This document shows positions 38,620 to 47,545 of a stretch of DNA of 55,000 bases, piece after piece. The stretch lies in NCBI GenBank assembly GCA_963575745.1, contig CAUYUJ010016157.1:67501-122500 (forward strand). Direction: 5' to 3'. The stretch is from Prorocentrum cordatum. Lineage: Eukaryota > Sar > Dinophyceae > Prorocentrales > Prorocentraceae. The position numbers were made by a program, and so were the translations under genes. Numbering within the stretch: position 1 is the stretch's first letter; each line of letters opens with the position of its first letter. Under the pieces are notes generated by a model. That model searched no databases. It was not told the DNA's origin and saw nothing but the letters and a program-made list of their open reading frames with translations.

Positions 38620-40735
38620 GCGAGCGCATCCTCGGGGCCCTCGCGCCCGGGATGCGGGCGCCAGTGCCTCGCCGGCTGCGGCGGCGCGCGCCCCGTGCAG
38701 GGCCCCGCCAGCGGGGGGAGGCCCACCGCCGCCGCCCGCGGGAGGGGCGAGACCACGCTGCGGGGCGGGGTGCTCGGCGACTTCTGCGTCGTCAGGACCG
38801 TGGGCAGCGGCTTCCTGGGGTCCGTTCGGAGGGCTTCTCCGATGGGCTTGGGCGACCCCTCCTCCTGCTCCTCCTCCTCCTCCTCCTCTTTCCTCCTCCT
38901 CCTCCTCCTCCTCCTCCTCCTCTTCCCTCCTCCCTCCTCCTCCTCCTCCCTCCTCCTCCTCCTCCTCCTCCTCCTCCTCCTCTTCCCTCCTCCCTCCTCC
39001 TCCTCCTCCTCCTCCACCCTCCTCTTCCCTCCTCCCTCCTCCTCCCTCATCCTCCTCCTCCTCCTCCTCCTCCCTCGTCCACGGGTCGCCGACGGCCCGG
39101 GGGGAGACCGCGCAGGTCCGTCCGCCTCGTCGTGCGCGCCGGCGGCGGAGAGCCCGCGCCCTTCGCGCTCAAGGTCATGAAGAAGAGGGAGGTGCTGAGG
39201 AGGAGGCCCCGCGGAGAGAAGGGCACAGTCGAGGGCTGGTCCCAGGGGGGGGCGAAAAATTGCATAAACATCACAACTCGGAGGTCCGCGCGGATTTCTC
39301 GGATCGGCGCTGGACTCCCCTGGCGGCGCGCGGAGCGCGCCAGGGGCGGCGCCGGAGGCGCCGCCAAGGGGGTCCAGCGCGGATCCGAGAAATCCGTTCG
39401 GACCTCCGAGTTCTTATGTTTATGTCATTCTTCGTTCTCCTGTGCCTTGGGCCGTGGCCCCGGCCCCGACCCTGGCTCTGGCCCTGGCCCCGGCCCCGCG
39501 GTCCTGGCCCCCTAGCCCCGGACCCGCCTCGGCCCCGGCCTTTTCTGATCACCTCGGGCCTTGCCGATACCCCGCTGCTCGTCGTGGAGTTCTCTCGTCG
39601 CCACGGCCGGCGTGTCCTCGAAGTCCTGGTCAGAGCGCGTCCCAGGAGAGGTCCAGAGAGTAGCGGTAAGTCGGGCATGCTCCTCTACAAACACAGTTTG
39701 GGGACGATTTCGACTGTTGTTGAATATTTTTTGGGCTAGTTTGAGTATTTGTCGTCCAAAATCCGCCTGTAGGAGGACATGCCCGACCTAAGAGTGTGGT
39801 ATCAGTGCCTTTGTGTCCCCCCAGAGGCAAGTGGTGCACGCGCGGCAGGAGAAGGAGCTGCTCGGCAAGGCCGACCACCCGTTCATCGTCAAGCTGTTCG
39901 GCACGTTCCAGGACGAGGCGAACCTCTACATTAGTGGCACAAAAAGTGGCATAAACATAAAAACTCGAAGGGCCCCGCGGATTTCTCGGATCGGCGCTGG
40001 ACCCCCCTCCTGGCGCGCGGAGCGCGCCAGGGGCGGCGCCAGAGGCGCCGCCGGGGGGCTTCGGCGCGGATCCGATAAATCCGCGCGGACCTCCGAGTTA
40101 TTATGTTGATGTCGTTTTTCGTTCCCCTATACATGCTCATGGAGTTTGCCAACGGCGGCGAGCTGTTCTCCGTCGTGCGTTCCGCCAAGAGGCTTCATAA
40201 TGGCGCTGGCATGTTCTACGCGGCCGAGATCATCTTGGCGATTGGCCACCTTCACGGTATGAGCGTCGCCTACCGAGATCTGAAGCTGGAGAACGTTCTC
40301 CTCGATTCTTGCGGCCACGTGAAGCTGGTGGATTTTGGCTTCGCGAAGGTCGTGCGCACGCGCACTTACACGATGTGTGGAACCCCAGACTACCTTGCGC
40401 CAGAGATCATCAACAGGACGGGCCACGACAAGTGCGTGGACTGGTGGGCCCTGGGCGTGCTCGTCTACGAGATGCTGGTGGGCCACGCGCCGTTCCGGGG
40501 CGCCACGGCCACCGCGATCTACCAGAAGGCGATCTCGGTTCAGCCAGAGTTCCCTTCTGGCCTCACAGAGAACGCCCGGAGCCTGATCGCGGGGCTCTTG
40601 ACCAAGTTGAAGAGACGCCGCTTGGGCGCCGGCAGGGGCGACGCCGAGGAAGTCAAGGGCCACCAGTGGTTCGAGTCGGCGCGCGGGGGCGAGCACAAAG
40701 GGGGTGGCGCCAGGGGGATGGCGCGAGCGGGGTGA
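38620..40735 (+). CDS. AGC-family (PKA-like) protein kinase, multi-exon
   Basis: This Ser/Thr kinase would transfer phosphate from ATP and is most like the cAMP-dependent catalytic subunit. Proposed exons are 38620-38819, 39116-39192 (or to 39204), 39825-39929 and 40133-40735. Visible marks are TVGSGFLGSVR (Gly-rich loop, across intron 1), FALKVMKK (ATP-binding Lys), ARQEKELL (helix C Glu), NLYMLMEFANGGELFS (hinge, restored only after intron 3), YRDLKLENVLLD (catalytic loop), DFGFAK, TYTMCGTPDYLAPE (activation loop Thr and APE) and VDWWALGVLVYEML. All catalytic residues are present, so it is probably a working gene. Intron 1 is GT-AG. Intron 2 ends in CCCCCCAG. Intron 3 is an introner with unusual ends. 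After HQWFES the frame runs into low-complexity residues to TGA 40733-40735. The usual AGC C-terminal tail is missing, so a further intron near 40678 is likely. PKG is the main alternative. Confidence 0.88.
38820..39115 (+). other. Kinase intron 1 (GT-AG) filled with (TCC)n
   Basis: Joining ...CTGGG at 38819 to GTCCGTCC at 39116 restores GSGFLGSVRLVVRA in frame. The intron begins GTCCGTTC and ends CCGCGCAG. The five bases GTCCG stand at both junctions, as a duplication would. The interior is about 200 bp of (TCC)n with CTTCCCTCC interruptions (about 38870-39080). Confidence 0.82.
39243..39442. mobile_element. Family B element, copy 1
   Basis: The long terminal inverted repeats are 'CATAAACATCACAACTCGGA', then 'GGTCCGCGCGGATTTCTCGG' at the left, with the inverse 'CCGAGAAATCCGTTCGGACC', 'TCCGAGTTCTTATGTTTATG' at the right. 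The centre is itself palindromic (GGCGCGCGGAGCGCGCC, GGCGGCGCCGGAGGCGCCGCC). Nearly the whole 200 bp can fold into one hairpin. There is no coding capacity. Confidence 0.85.
39666..39791. mobile_element. Family A element, copy 7 (126 bp)
   Basis: The ends are GTAAGTCGGGCATGCTCCTC and AGGACATGCCCGACCTAA. The flanking octamers GAGTAGCG (39658-39665) and GAGTGTGG (39792-39799) match at five of eight positions, so the duplication is doubtful. The left end is a perfect donor (G|GTAAGT). Confidence 0.78.
39930..40134 (+). mobile_element. Kinase intron 3 = family B introner, copy 2
   Basis: The element proper is 39932-40129, starting TAGTGGCACAAAAAGTGGCA and ending as its inverse, GTCGTTTTTCGTTCCCCTA. 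TACAT flanks it on both sides (39927-39931 and 40130-40134). Removing the element plus one TACAT joins CTCTAC to ATGCTC and restores the conserved kinase hinge NLYMLMEF in frame. The intron is therefore exactly one transposon insertion of 203 nt. Because of the 5-bp repeat the cut point is ambiguous. No GT-AG choice is possible; one choice (39930-40132) gives AT-AC termini. The stem-forming ends recall the non-canonical introners reported in the dinoflagellate Amoebophrya. Confidence 0.9.
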
Positions 40736-40739
40736 GGTC

Positions 40740-40958
40740 ACTCGGCGCAATACAGCCCCTAACCCTAATCACCCGATGAAGTCGTGGCCTGACGTAGGTC
40801 ATCGGATTTCAGGGCTATCCCAAAACATGTGGGCGGTTTCGTCTGAGGCGTCTGCATACCACCCATCCCCGTTCCCTCCCTCAAGGATCAGAGTCTATTT
40901 CTTGCTCAGCATGATCCCTCCTGAGGACCCACAGCGAGAAAGCTGGACGTACCAATAC
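40740..40958. other. Gene-free stretch, probable intron with stem-loop relative
   Basis: 40762-40860 is a diverged relative of 38470-38600 and 37330-37430 ('CCCCTAACCCTAATCACCCGATGAAG', 'GTCTGAGGCGTCTGCA'). The three copies all lie next to kinase exons. No gene signal of its own. Confidence 0.45.
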
Positions 40959-41139
40959 TTATGTCGGGCGTGTCCCCCTACATGGGGATTCTCAACGGAA
41001 ATAAGACATACCCCCAAAATAGTCCAAAAATAGTCTGGGGACTACCTTTTGAGTATCTGTTGGCCTTTTCTGGTGTATTTTTGGGGTATGTTTCATTTTT
41101 CGTCGACAATCCCCCTGTAGGGGGACACGCCCGACATAA
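40959..41139. mobile_element. Family A element, copy 8
   Basis: The ends are TTATGTCGGGCGTGTCCCCC and GGGACACGCCCGACATAA, with the compensating change T/A on both sides. The 8-bp duplication ACCAATAC (40951-40958) and ACCTATAC (41140-41147) has one mismatch. Confidence 0.9.
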
Positions 41140-41147
41140 ACCTATAC

Positions 41148-41299
41148 ACGAATCCACGTGACCGACGCCAACAAAAGACACGGGGCCGTCTTCGCCGACG
41201 TGGGCGCGTGCGCTGCCCGCGTAAGGTCGCGCGGTCAGGCGCCCTCGTCTCCAGGGTGGCGTGCCGCGCGGGCGGCCCTCGCAAGCCACCGCGTCAGGT
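41148..41299 (+). other. Short stretch between two family A copies; possible exon
   Basis: A plus-strand frame is open across it (HVTDANKRHGAVFADVGACA), and the elements on each side could act as introns. I do not recognise the peptide as an AGC-kinase tail, so this stays a suggestion. Confidence 0.2.
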
Positions 41300-41307
41300 C
41301 GCTAGGC

Positions 41308-41486
41308 TTCAGTCGGGCGTGTCCCCCCACAGGGGGATTTTCGACGAAAAATCAAAGATACCCCAAAAATGCACCAAGAAGGTTCAACAATGCCAACAAA
41401 ATAGTCCCCAGACTATTTTTGGAGTATTTTTTGGTGTATTTTTTATTTGTCGAAAATCCTTCTGTAGGGGGACAGGCCCGACTTAA
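41308..41486. mobile_element. Family A element, copy 9
   Basis: The ends are TTCAGTCGGGCGTGTCCCCC and GGGACAGGCCCGACTTAA. A perfect 8-bp duplication, CGCTAGGC, lies at 41300-41307 and 41487-41494. Confidence 0.93.
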
Positions 41487-41494
41487 CGCTAGGC

Positions 41495-41815
41495 CCTCCC
41501 GCGCAAGGCCCGGTCTTGATCGTCGCCCGCGTGGATTTCGAAGGTGCACGCTGCGCGATCGCTCGGGTTGATCCAAAGGGGGGGGTCCAGCGACAGGGGG
41601 GCGGTGCAATAGAGTCGGTGCAACAGGTTTGTGGGGCTGCAAAAGAAACATTCGGGGCGTACAATACATTCCGGGGCGCAGATGTGTTGCTGACTTTTCG
41701 CGTGCAGCACACTATCTGCAACGCAAGGCAGTACAATTCTCCAGCGCAGTACGTCGGCAATCCGAGTGCCCGAACTCTGTGGCACCACCCCCGTTCAGTT
41801 GGACCGCCTTTTTCC
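41495..41815. other. Gene-free stretch
   Basis: No gene or repeat recognised between family A copy 9 and family D copy 2. Confidence 0.4.
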
Positions 41816-41946
41816 TGGCATCGCTCGGGCGTGTGCACTTCTTCCTCGGCGAGGGCCATCGGGGAGCATCCTTGATCATGTGGCGAAAAGCCACGCGCGA
41901 ACCCCCCCCCAAAAAAGCACAGGGAGTGGACGTCCGAGCGATGGCG
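41816..41946. mobile_element. Family D element, copy 2
   Basis: The ends are TGGCATCGCTCGGGCGTGTG and GTGGACGTCCGAGCGATGGC. The interior includes 'GGGGAGCATCCTTGATCAT' and a poly-C run. Confidence 0.8.
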
Positions 41947-42135
41947 AGTAGTTTTGGGTCGCCCGGATCGCAGCACGAGGCTGGCCCCGCGGGGCTTCCT
42001 GGGGGGCCGCGCGCACGCGCCCGTGGGGTGGGGGCGCGTTGCTCGTCCTGCAGGGCGCTCCCCCCTTGAGGGAGGCCGGGGGCCTCTCGGAGCGCGCACG
42101 GGGGCCTCTCGGGCCGGGCGAGAGGGGTGGATTCC

Positions 42136-42262
42136 TGGCATCCCTCGGACGTGTGCATTTTTCCTTCGGCGAGGGCCATCGAGGAGCATCCTTGATCATT
42201 TGGGGAAAAAACACCGCACAAAACCGAAACAAGCACAGGGAATGGACGTCCGAGCGATGGCC
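42136..42262. mobile_element. Family D element, copy 3
   Basis: The ends are TGGCATCCCTCGGACGTGTG and ATGGACGTCCGAGCGATGGC. GGATT stands on both sides (left ...GTGGATTCC, right ...CAGGATTGG), a possible 5-bp duplication. Copies 2 and 3 are under 200 bp apart in the same orientation. Confidence 0.82.
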
Positions 42263-42461
42263 AGGATTGGGGAAGGGTGAGTTACGAAATCTGCTGCATG
42301 CAGCTGGTTTCGGCCTCACCGAGGGGCCCATTCCTCGATACGTGGCCGCCCCTGGCGCCGGAAGGCGCCAGGAAAATCAGCATCGCGAGCTGATTCTCAC
42401 CCCCCCCTTTGCTATCCCCCCTTTCGCCCGACCCGAGTCTCTCTGGAGGTCAGTACGGTAG
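42263..42461. other. Unassigned spacer with short hairpin
   Basis: 42351-42372 (CCTGGCGCCGGAAGGCGCCAGG) is a strong short hairpin. Nothing else is recognised. Confidence 0.45.
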
Positions 42462-42796
42462 CAGTGGAGGCCCATGCCAAGAATCAAGTTGGGCCTGTCC
42501 CTCTACCAGGAGAGAATTCAGAGGGAGTACAACAATAGTCAGGGGACGATGGTTTGAGTAGTGTTTGGCCACGTTTGAATCGTTTTTCGGCATTTTCTAA
42601 TTTTTCGTCCAAAATCCCCCTGTAGGGAGACATTCCCGACCTAAGCCAAGAAGCACACTGCCTGCCTCCAGGGTGCCCTGGCTTTCTTGGGTTTCGGTGC
42701 ATTCGCTATGGAGAGCGTGACGTTCCTAAGCAATGGACGTATTGGGGTCTCAGGGTTGGGTTTCTTGTGGAAGGTTTCTTGTGGACTGGCCTTCAC
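42462..42796. mobile_element. Family J element, copy 2 (interrupted)
   Basis: The left end is CAGTGGAGGCCCATGCCAAG and the right end is TTTCTTGTGGACTGGCCTTC. It aligns with copy 1 (38280-38446) on both sides of the family A insertion at 42484-42644. Confidence 0.85.
42484..42644. mobile_element. Family A element, copy 10 (nested in J)
   Basis: The ends are TCAAGTTGGGCCTGTCCCTC and GGGAGACATTCCCGACCTAA. A perfect 8-bp duplication, GCCAAGAA, lies at 42476-42483 and 42645-42652. Family J copy 1 has a single GCCAAGAA at this point, which proves insertion. Confidence 0.95.
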
Positions 42797-42799
42797 GAT

Positions 42800-43287
42800 A
42801 GGTTCGCGTCGTGTCGACCGGCGGCGACACCGCCGCGGGCTGCGGGCGTTCAAGGTTGAACGCCGCCAGTGGTCCAAAATCGTCCTACATGGAATGATCG
42901 GGCGATGGAAAAGCTGCCGATCGTTCGAGGTTGCAGAATCCACGCGGTGTCAGAAACCAACGCCAGGGTCGTCACGACACGTACCTGCCGTATCGTTTAA
43001 CCGATCCCTACCTTTTTCAATCTTCATCCAGACCCCCACTACCACCACCACCACCACCACCACAGTCGGGGATATGCCCGTCGAGACCGGGAGGAGGCAG
43101 GCTGCGTGGGGCATTTCGGCCAGTGGGGCCCAGGCCACGTCGATGATGCTAGGGGTCGGCGAAGCGATGCTGAGAATGTCCCCTGGGCCTTCTGCGCATC
43201 GTTTATCTTTCCCAGCCGCCAGATACACGTCCTTGTGGTCGGCGTTTGCGTCGGCATCGGCGTCGGCGTCGGCGTCGGCAGCGGCGG

Positions 43288-43319
<32 letters not shown>

Positions 43320-43560
43320 TCGTCGTCGTCGTCGTCGTCCAAGGCTTCTCTGAAGCCGGCCCAGACATCCGGTTGTTCCATTTTTTCCGATGCGTGGGCC
43401 CCGGAGGTCCGGACCACTTCCCCGGGGCCGAGTTCTCTTCCAGATTCGTTGTTTGACGCTTCCGACGCTCGGCGAGCGGGGGCCCCCTGGAGGCCGCGAA
43501 TTGCCAAAGTCCCGCCGCTCCAATGTTTGTTGGAGCGTCGGATCGCTGGGGATACATGTC
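42800..43560. repeat. Gene-free DNA with (CAC)n and (GGCGTC)n
   Basis: (CAC)n covers about 43037-43064. A (GGCGTC)n then (GTC)n tract covers about 43248-43340. Frames through the tracts are Ser/Ala or Asp/Thr repeats without other coding signs. Confidence 0.7.
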
Positions 43561-43561
43561 G

Positions 43562-43875
43562 GCGGCGAGCGAGGGGTGGAAGTGAGAAGGAGGAGGCCTT
43601 CTCAGAAGCCCTCGCGCCTTCTGAGAGGTCTCTTCCGTCTTCGGGAAAGGCGAAGAAAGCTTCCCAGGAGTCGGATCTCTGGAGGCAGGGCTTCCAAGAA
43701 GGCCCCTGATCTCCGAGCCTCCCCGCGCCCTCTCGGGAGGCCGTGCTCCTGGCGTCGGCGGCGAGCTAGGGGGGGAGGAAAGTGAGGAGAAGGAGGAGGA
43801 GGCCTAGAGAGGAGGAGGCATAGAGGAGGAGGAGGAGGAGGAGGAGGAGGAGGAGGAGGAGGAGGAGGAGGAGTT
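43562..43875. repeat. Family F fragment and (GGA)n tract
   Basis: 43564-43630 matches 49950-50035 ('GTGAGAAGGAGGAGGCCTTC', 'AGAAGCCCTCGCGCCTTCTG'). 43705-43750 matches 50355-50400 ('GAGCCTCCCCGC', 'CTCTCGGGAGGCCG'). (GGA)n covers about 43790-43873. Confidence 0.65.
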
Positions 43876-43956
43876 GGAAGCCTTGGCAGTTCGGTTCACC
43901 TCTGTCTCGACAGCTGAAACGAGGCTGCTCGCCTGGAACTCGAGCTATTCGCTGCT

Positions 43957-44143
43957 GGCTACTCCAGATTTCGTAATAAAGGGAGGGGGGTCTCATTTCG
44001 GGGGGGGTCTCTTCCAGGCTGTCTTGGAGGGCCTGGGGGGTCTGGGGACGATGTTTTGGAGGGTTCTCCAACGGGGGAGGTCTGAAATGGCTTGTCTTGG
44101 AGGGTCCAGACCTCCTCCCTTTTATTACGAAATGTGGAGTAGA
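43957..44143. mobile_element. Inverted-repeat element, family K
   Basis: The terminal inverted repeats are CTACTCCAGATTTCGTAATA at the left and TATTACGAAATGTGGAGTAG at the right. They continue inward as AAGGGAGG and CCTCCCTT. It is about 187 bp, a single copy in the window, and GT-rich inside. Confidence 0.8.
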
Positions 44144-44685
44144 TGATTCGGCGTGGCGGAGGGATGCCTGCGGGACCCATGGCCTATTGAGCCTCTCGGG
44201 CCCGCTTCGACGCTGGGCCGAACTCCCTCCGACGTCAACAGCTCTGGACGGGTGAGAGGTGATCACACTGTGGCGCATCCCCCTCACACTCGGGCGAGGC
44301 CCTCAAGCTTCAAATTGATGTTAAAAAACCTCGACGCGTCAGTGCTACTGTTCGAGTAGCTCCACCCCACTCCAAACTCCCCGCTCCCCACCTCCTCCCG
44401 CCAGTTGGTTTGTGGGCAGGGTCCCCCAGAGTCGCCTCCAGACACCAGGCCAGGATGCCAGGAGAGGGGGCGGGGACCTGGGGCCAAGGGTCCAGCACAG
44501 AGCCGCGAACAGGTATCCGTCCTATCTCCGCACGGGCCCCTTGGCCCTCAGCTAGGTTGGCACAGTCTCAGCCTAAATCCGAGCAAACAGCCCGATCATC
44601 CCCGCTTGCCTGAAAGTGGTGTCCCCTCGAGGCGCTTCCACAATTCCGCTGCCGAATTGCGCCTGTCGGCGCAGTCCTGCCACGT
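44144..44685. other. Gene-free stretch
   Basis: Short frames on both strands, no recognisable motif or repeat. Confidence 0.4.
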
Positions 44686-45300
44686 CTACGCCGTAGCTTG
44701 CCGCTGGCGGACGAACTTCTGAACCTGCCTCTCGAGCGCTGTGGGAGGAGGCGCGCCCACGATGGCCGTTCCGCCCGTGGCCTTCATCGCCGTGTAGATC
44801 ATGCTTCGAATCTGCGGGATGCGGAGCGCGTCGAACTTCAGAGGCTCCTCGGTGTTCCTCTCGCAGATCTTGTTGACCTCGGCCTTGTTCTCCGACGTGA
44901 ACGGTGTCATGCCCAGGGGGTTCAGCATGATGTGTACTTTCCAGCGCTCTGCTTTCCCTCGCTCTGCGTAGGCCTTCTTGATTCGCAGGTACCTCACCAG
45001 GTCCGCCAGCTCGTCGTATCCCATCACGTCCATGATCAGGCTGAGCTTCGTCATGTCGCTCTTGATCATGGGCGGCAGGTTGTCCATCCTGCCTAGCGCT
45101 CCCAGGAACTCCGCCGCCACGTGCACGCGTGGGGAGCCCATGGCCTTCTCGCCCGCCTGGCTGCGCTCGGCGCATCTGGCCCCTGCTCCCGATCCCGCCA
45201 GACTTGCTGGATGCTCGCCGCCCTCCACCAGGAAGACATCCCGGAGACTGCCTGGGATGGCCCGTAGCTGCCGTACGCTGTTGAGAGCCAGCTTTTCCAT
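44686..45300 (-). pseudogene. C-terminal part of the minus-strand LINE
   Basis: An open frame of about 200 codons reads LALNSVRQLRAIPGSLRDVF, GSPRVHVAAEFLGALGRMDN, LVRYLRIKKAYAER and IYTAMKATGGTAIVGAPPP. Its layout resembles the tail of the plus-strand LINE (26460-27191). The function is unknown. It looks better preserved than the rest of the element. Confidence 0.5.
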
Positions 45301-46343
45301 GGCGAGTAGCTCCTCGCCGCTCCCCTCGAAGCCATCGGACTTGCCACGCGGTTTCTTCGGCTCGCCAGGGGTTCGCCTTGCGTAACGGCTGCGGCGTGCT
45401 TCCGTCCGAGGGTCCTCTCGCTCGTCGCCCGTCGGTCGCGACTCTCCAGCTCTGCACCATCGGGCCCTTCAGCGTGAGCGCAAACGTGCTCAAGGTGATC
45501 GTTCAGTTCGGCATTCTCTGCGGCGCAGCAGCCGCGCGCGTATGTATGCTGCTCAATTGACCGAAAAGCAAAGGACGTAGGGCGGGTAGGACAGGTAAGC
45601 GGCACTCTCTTGTCCATAGTGAGGCAGCGTCGTAAGCATGACGCGCGCGAGGCAAAGGCTGATCTGCACCAGGGACATACGCTCGTGCAAATTAGTATGG
45701 AGTGCATGTTCCTCATGTGGTGCGCATGTGTGATGTGTGCCGTCAACCCTCTGCCACGAGGGGTCCCGTCGTCTTTCTCACGCGTACAGATCCATTCATC
45801 GATCACTGTGCTGTGGTCGCTGCTCGTGCCGTCGTGCGCGTGCGTCGCTGTGCGTTGGCCGCCCTCTCCCATCCCATCCGACGCAGTAAGTTCAACCAAC
45901 CTCTGCACCCGTAACATTCTAGCTGCACTTCTGGGGGTAGGGAGGCTCTTGTTCTTGGGGATGTCTACTTTGGAGAAGGTGAGGGCGAGGTTCCTGTTGG
46001 CCATGGTAAAAACTCTACGAACATTTTCACGCTCGTGCCAATGTGCCAATGCCAGCAGATAGTGCTTGCACTGCCGCGCCCACGGGGTACTGTGCTGTGT
46101 TAGGCGCCCTCCAAGAGTGAGACGTGGCCGTCCATTCTGACGGTCTAGCTCCGCGGTGCCGAACATGGCCACGGGCATTTGCTTATGATTATCGGGCCCT
46201 CGTGCCATGGCCTGGTACCAACGCAAGCGGTGCACGCGAAGTTCTGTGGTTGTGCCACATATCTCCCAATGCTCGAAAGTCGGTGCGTTGCTTACTGTAC
46301 GGCAACGATCTCCGTACTGGTGCCGAGCTCGTCCATGCATCAA
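45300..46343 (-). pseudogene. RT end and zinc-finger region of the LINE
   Basis: One frame carries TTTELRVHRLRWYQAMAR at about 46240-46185, the 'LR.LRW' motif that follows LINE RT thumbs. It then carries ICTSVCPWCRSAFASRASCL at about 45690-45630 and, later, CAAENAELNDHLEHVC, forming Cys/His clusters like those at 26030-26440. Confidence 0.6.
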
Positions 46344-46346
46344 ACA

Positions 46347-46700
46347 TCAAAGCAACTTGATGAGGGTGGTGTCCAGCGCTTTGGTAATCTCTGGCGGCAA
46401 CGCAAAAGCCACCAATCCTGTGATGGCCGCGCTGCACCCGAAACAAATGCAAGGAGCCCTCAACTGCTTGCGATGAAGCGGCTGGTGCCACTCTGCGCCT
46501 AAAGATCGCCAAGCTGCTCGAGCCCCTCGGATTCGGTTTTCGGTTCTCAGCCTGCCGTCAAAACTGAGGATGGGCCCGATGACGCGTCTTTCTCGGCGTA
46601 CTTCTCCCTGGAGGAAACGTTTCCGAGCGAGCTCCTTGGCGGTCTGGAACGACTCGTTTCCACCCAGGGCAATGAAGTGATTAGTCTTGTCTGCCGTCAA
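46347..46700 (-). pseudogene. RT thumb fragment
   Basis: DKTNHFIALGG...RRVIGPILSFDGRLRTEN, RGARAAWRSLGAEW. This corresponds to KQEMLFYF...RYLGPFLKS...ARKAFYRLGG of the plus-strand LINE (25200-25400). The catalytic palm is missing upstream. Confidence 0.6.
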
Positions 46701-47540
46701 ATGATGTCCGTTTACTTGTATATGTGCTTACAGTTTCTCTGTTGCGTGATTCAGCTGTTGTGCAATGTACTTGCCATTCGGTGTGTATGCGTGTATATGT
46801 ACTCTCGTTACGTCGTCTACGAAGAGGCCGGTCCCTATGTCCACCTGCTCCCCCCCCCGCCAATTACCGATGGACCTCGGAGCCAATTTTAGCTAACATC
46901 AGATCCAGCTAATTCATCGTTCCAGCATACAACTGTCGGTGAGCACGCGTCTACGCAGCCCCCCGCTGCCATGGAGTGCCCCATGGTGGTGCCTATGTGT
47001 GGGGGGGCGGGGGAGGTCTATCTCGCAGTCGATTCCCGTGGCGTGAATGCTGGCCATGGCAACTGCCTGGTCTAGAAGCCCGACGTTCTCTGCGCGTCCG
47101 TGCTGTGCATGATGCTCTCTCAGTATTCCCCCCTTAAGTGCACGCGAAAGCGTTCGTTCCGTCGAAGTTCGAGACAGTGTAACTAAGTTTCCTATCTTTG
47201 CATCTCCACATAGCCGCCGAACGTGACGAGATGCACCCCTTCCTCGTCCGTCCTTGCATACCTCCGCGAGCGCAATCGGGGGGCACGGGTCGACGGGAAA
47301 TTTTGTGGAGGTGACCGAAAAGCGACGCGCCGAACGCGTCGAAGCAATGGGGGGGCTTCTGCCCCTCGATGCCTAGCTTGCCACGAACGACTGCGCGCGG
47401 AGCGACGTGGGCGGAGCGAATCCGACGACCCTCATCAAAGCTAGCAAATCATTGTAACGCTTGCTGAACGCCTCTGGCGTGCATGTCCCACGCCTTGGAA
47501 AAAAACGGCGCGTGCGATAATCAATGCGCATGCCGTGGGC
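46700..47540 (-). other. Gap where the RT palm is expected
   Basis: No RT motif (DxxxAF, GxPQG, YADD) is found on the minus strand, and no other gene on either strand. The region is either deleted and replaced or too diverged to read. Confidence 0.45.
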
Positions 47541-47545
47541 CTTTG

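Larger units (their letters stand above)
39193..39824 (+). other. Kinase intron 2, host to two elements
   Basis: The acceptor TTGTGTCCCCCCAG (to 39824) precedes RQVVHARQEKELL in frame. A GT donor at 39193 would give ...KKRE-RQVV in phase. Homology with PKA would instead keep VLRR, placing a non-GT junction at 39204/39205. The intron holds family B copy 1 (39243-39442) and family A copy 7 (39666-39791). The stretch between, 39443-39665, resembles 32836-32905. Confidence 0.7.

Noticed and set aside
39243-39442. Family B copy 1 as a separate kinase intron
   Set aside because: The kinase sequence on its two sides does not join into coding sequence. It lies within the larger intron 2.
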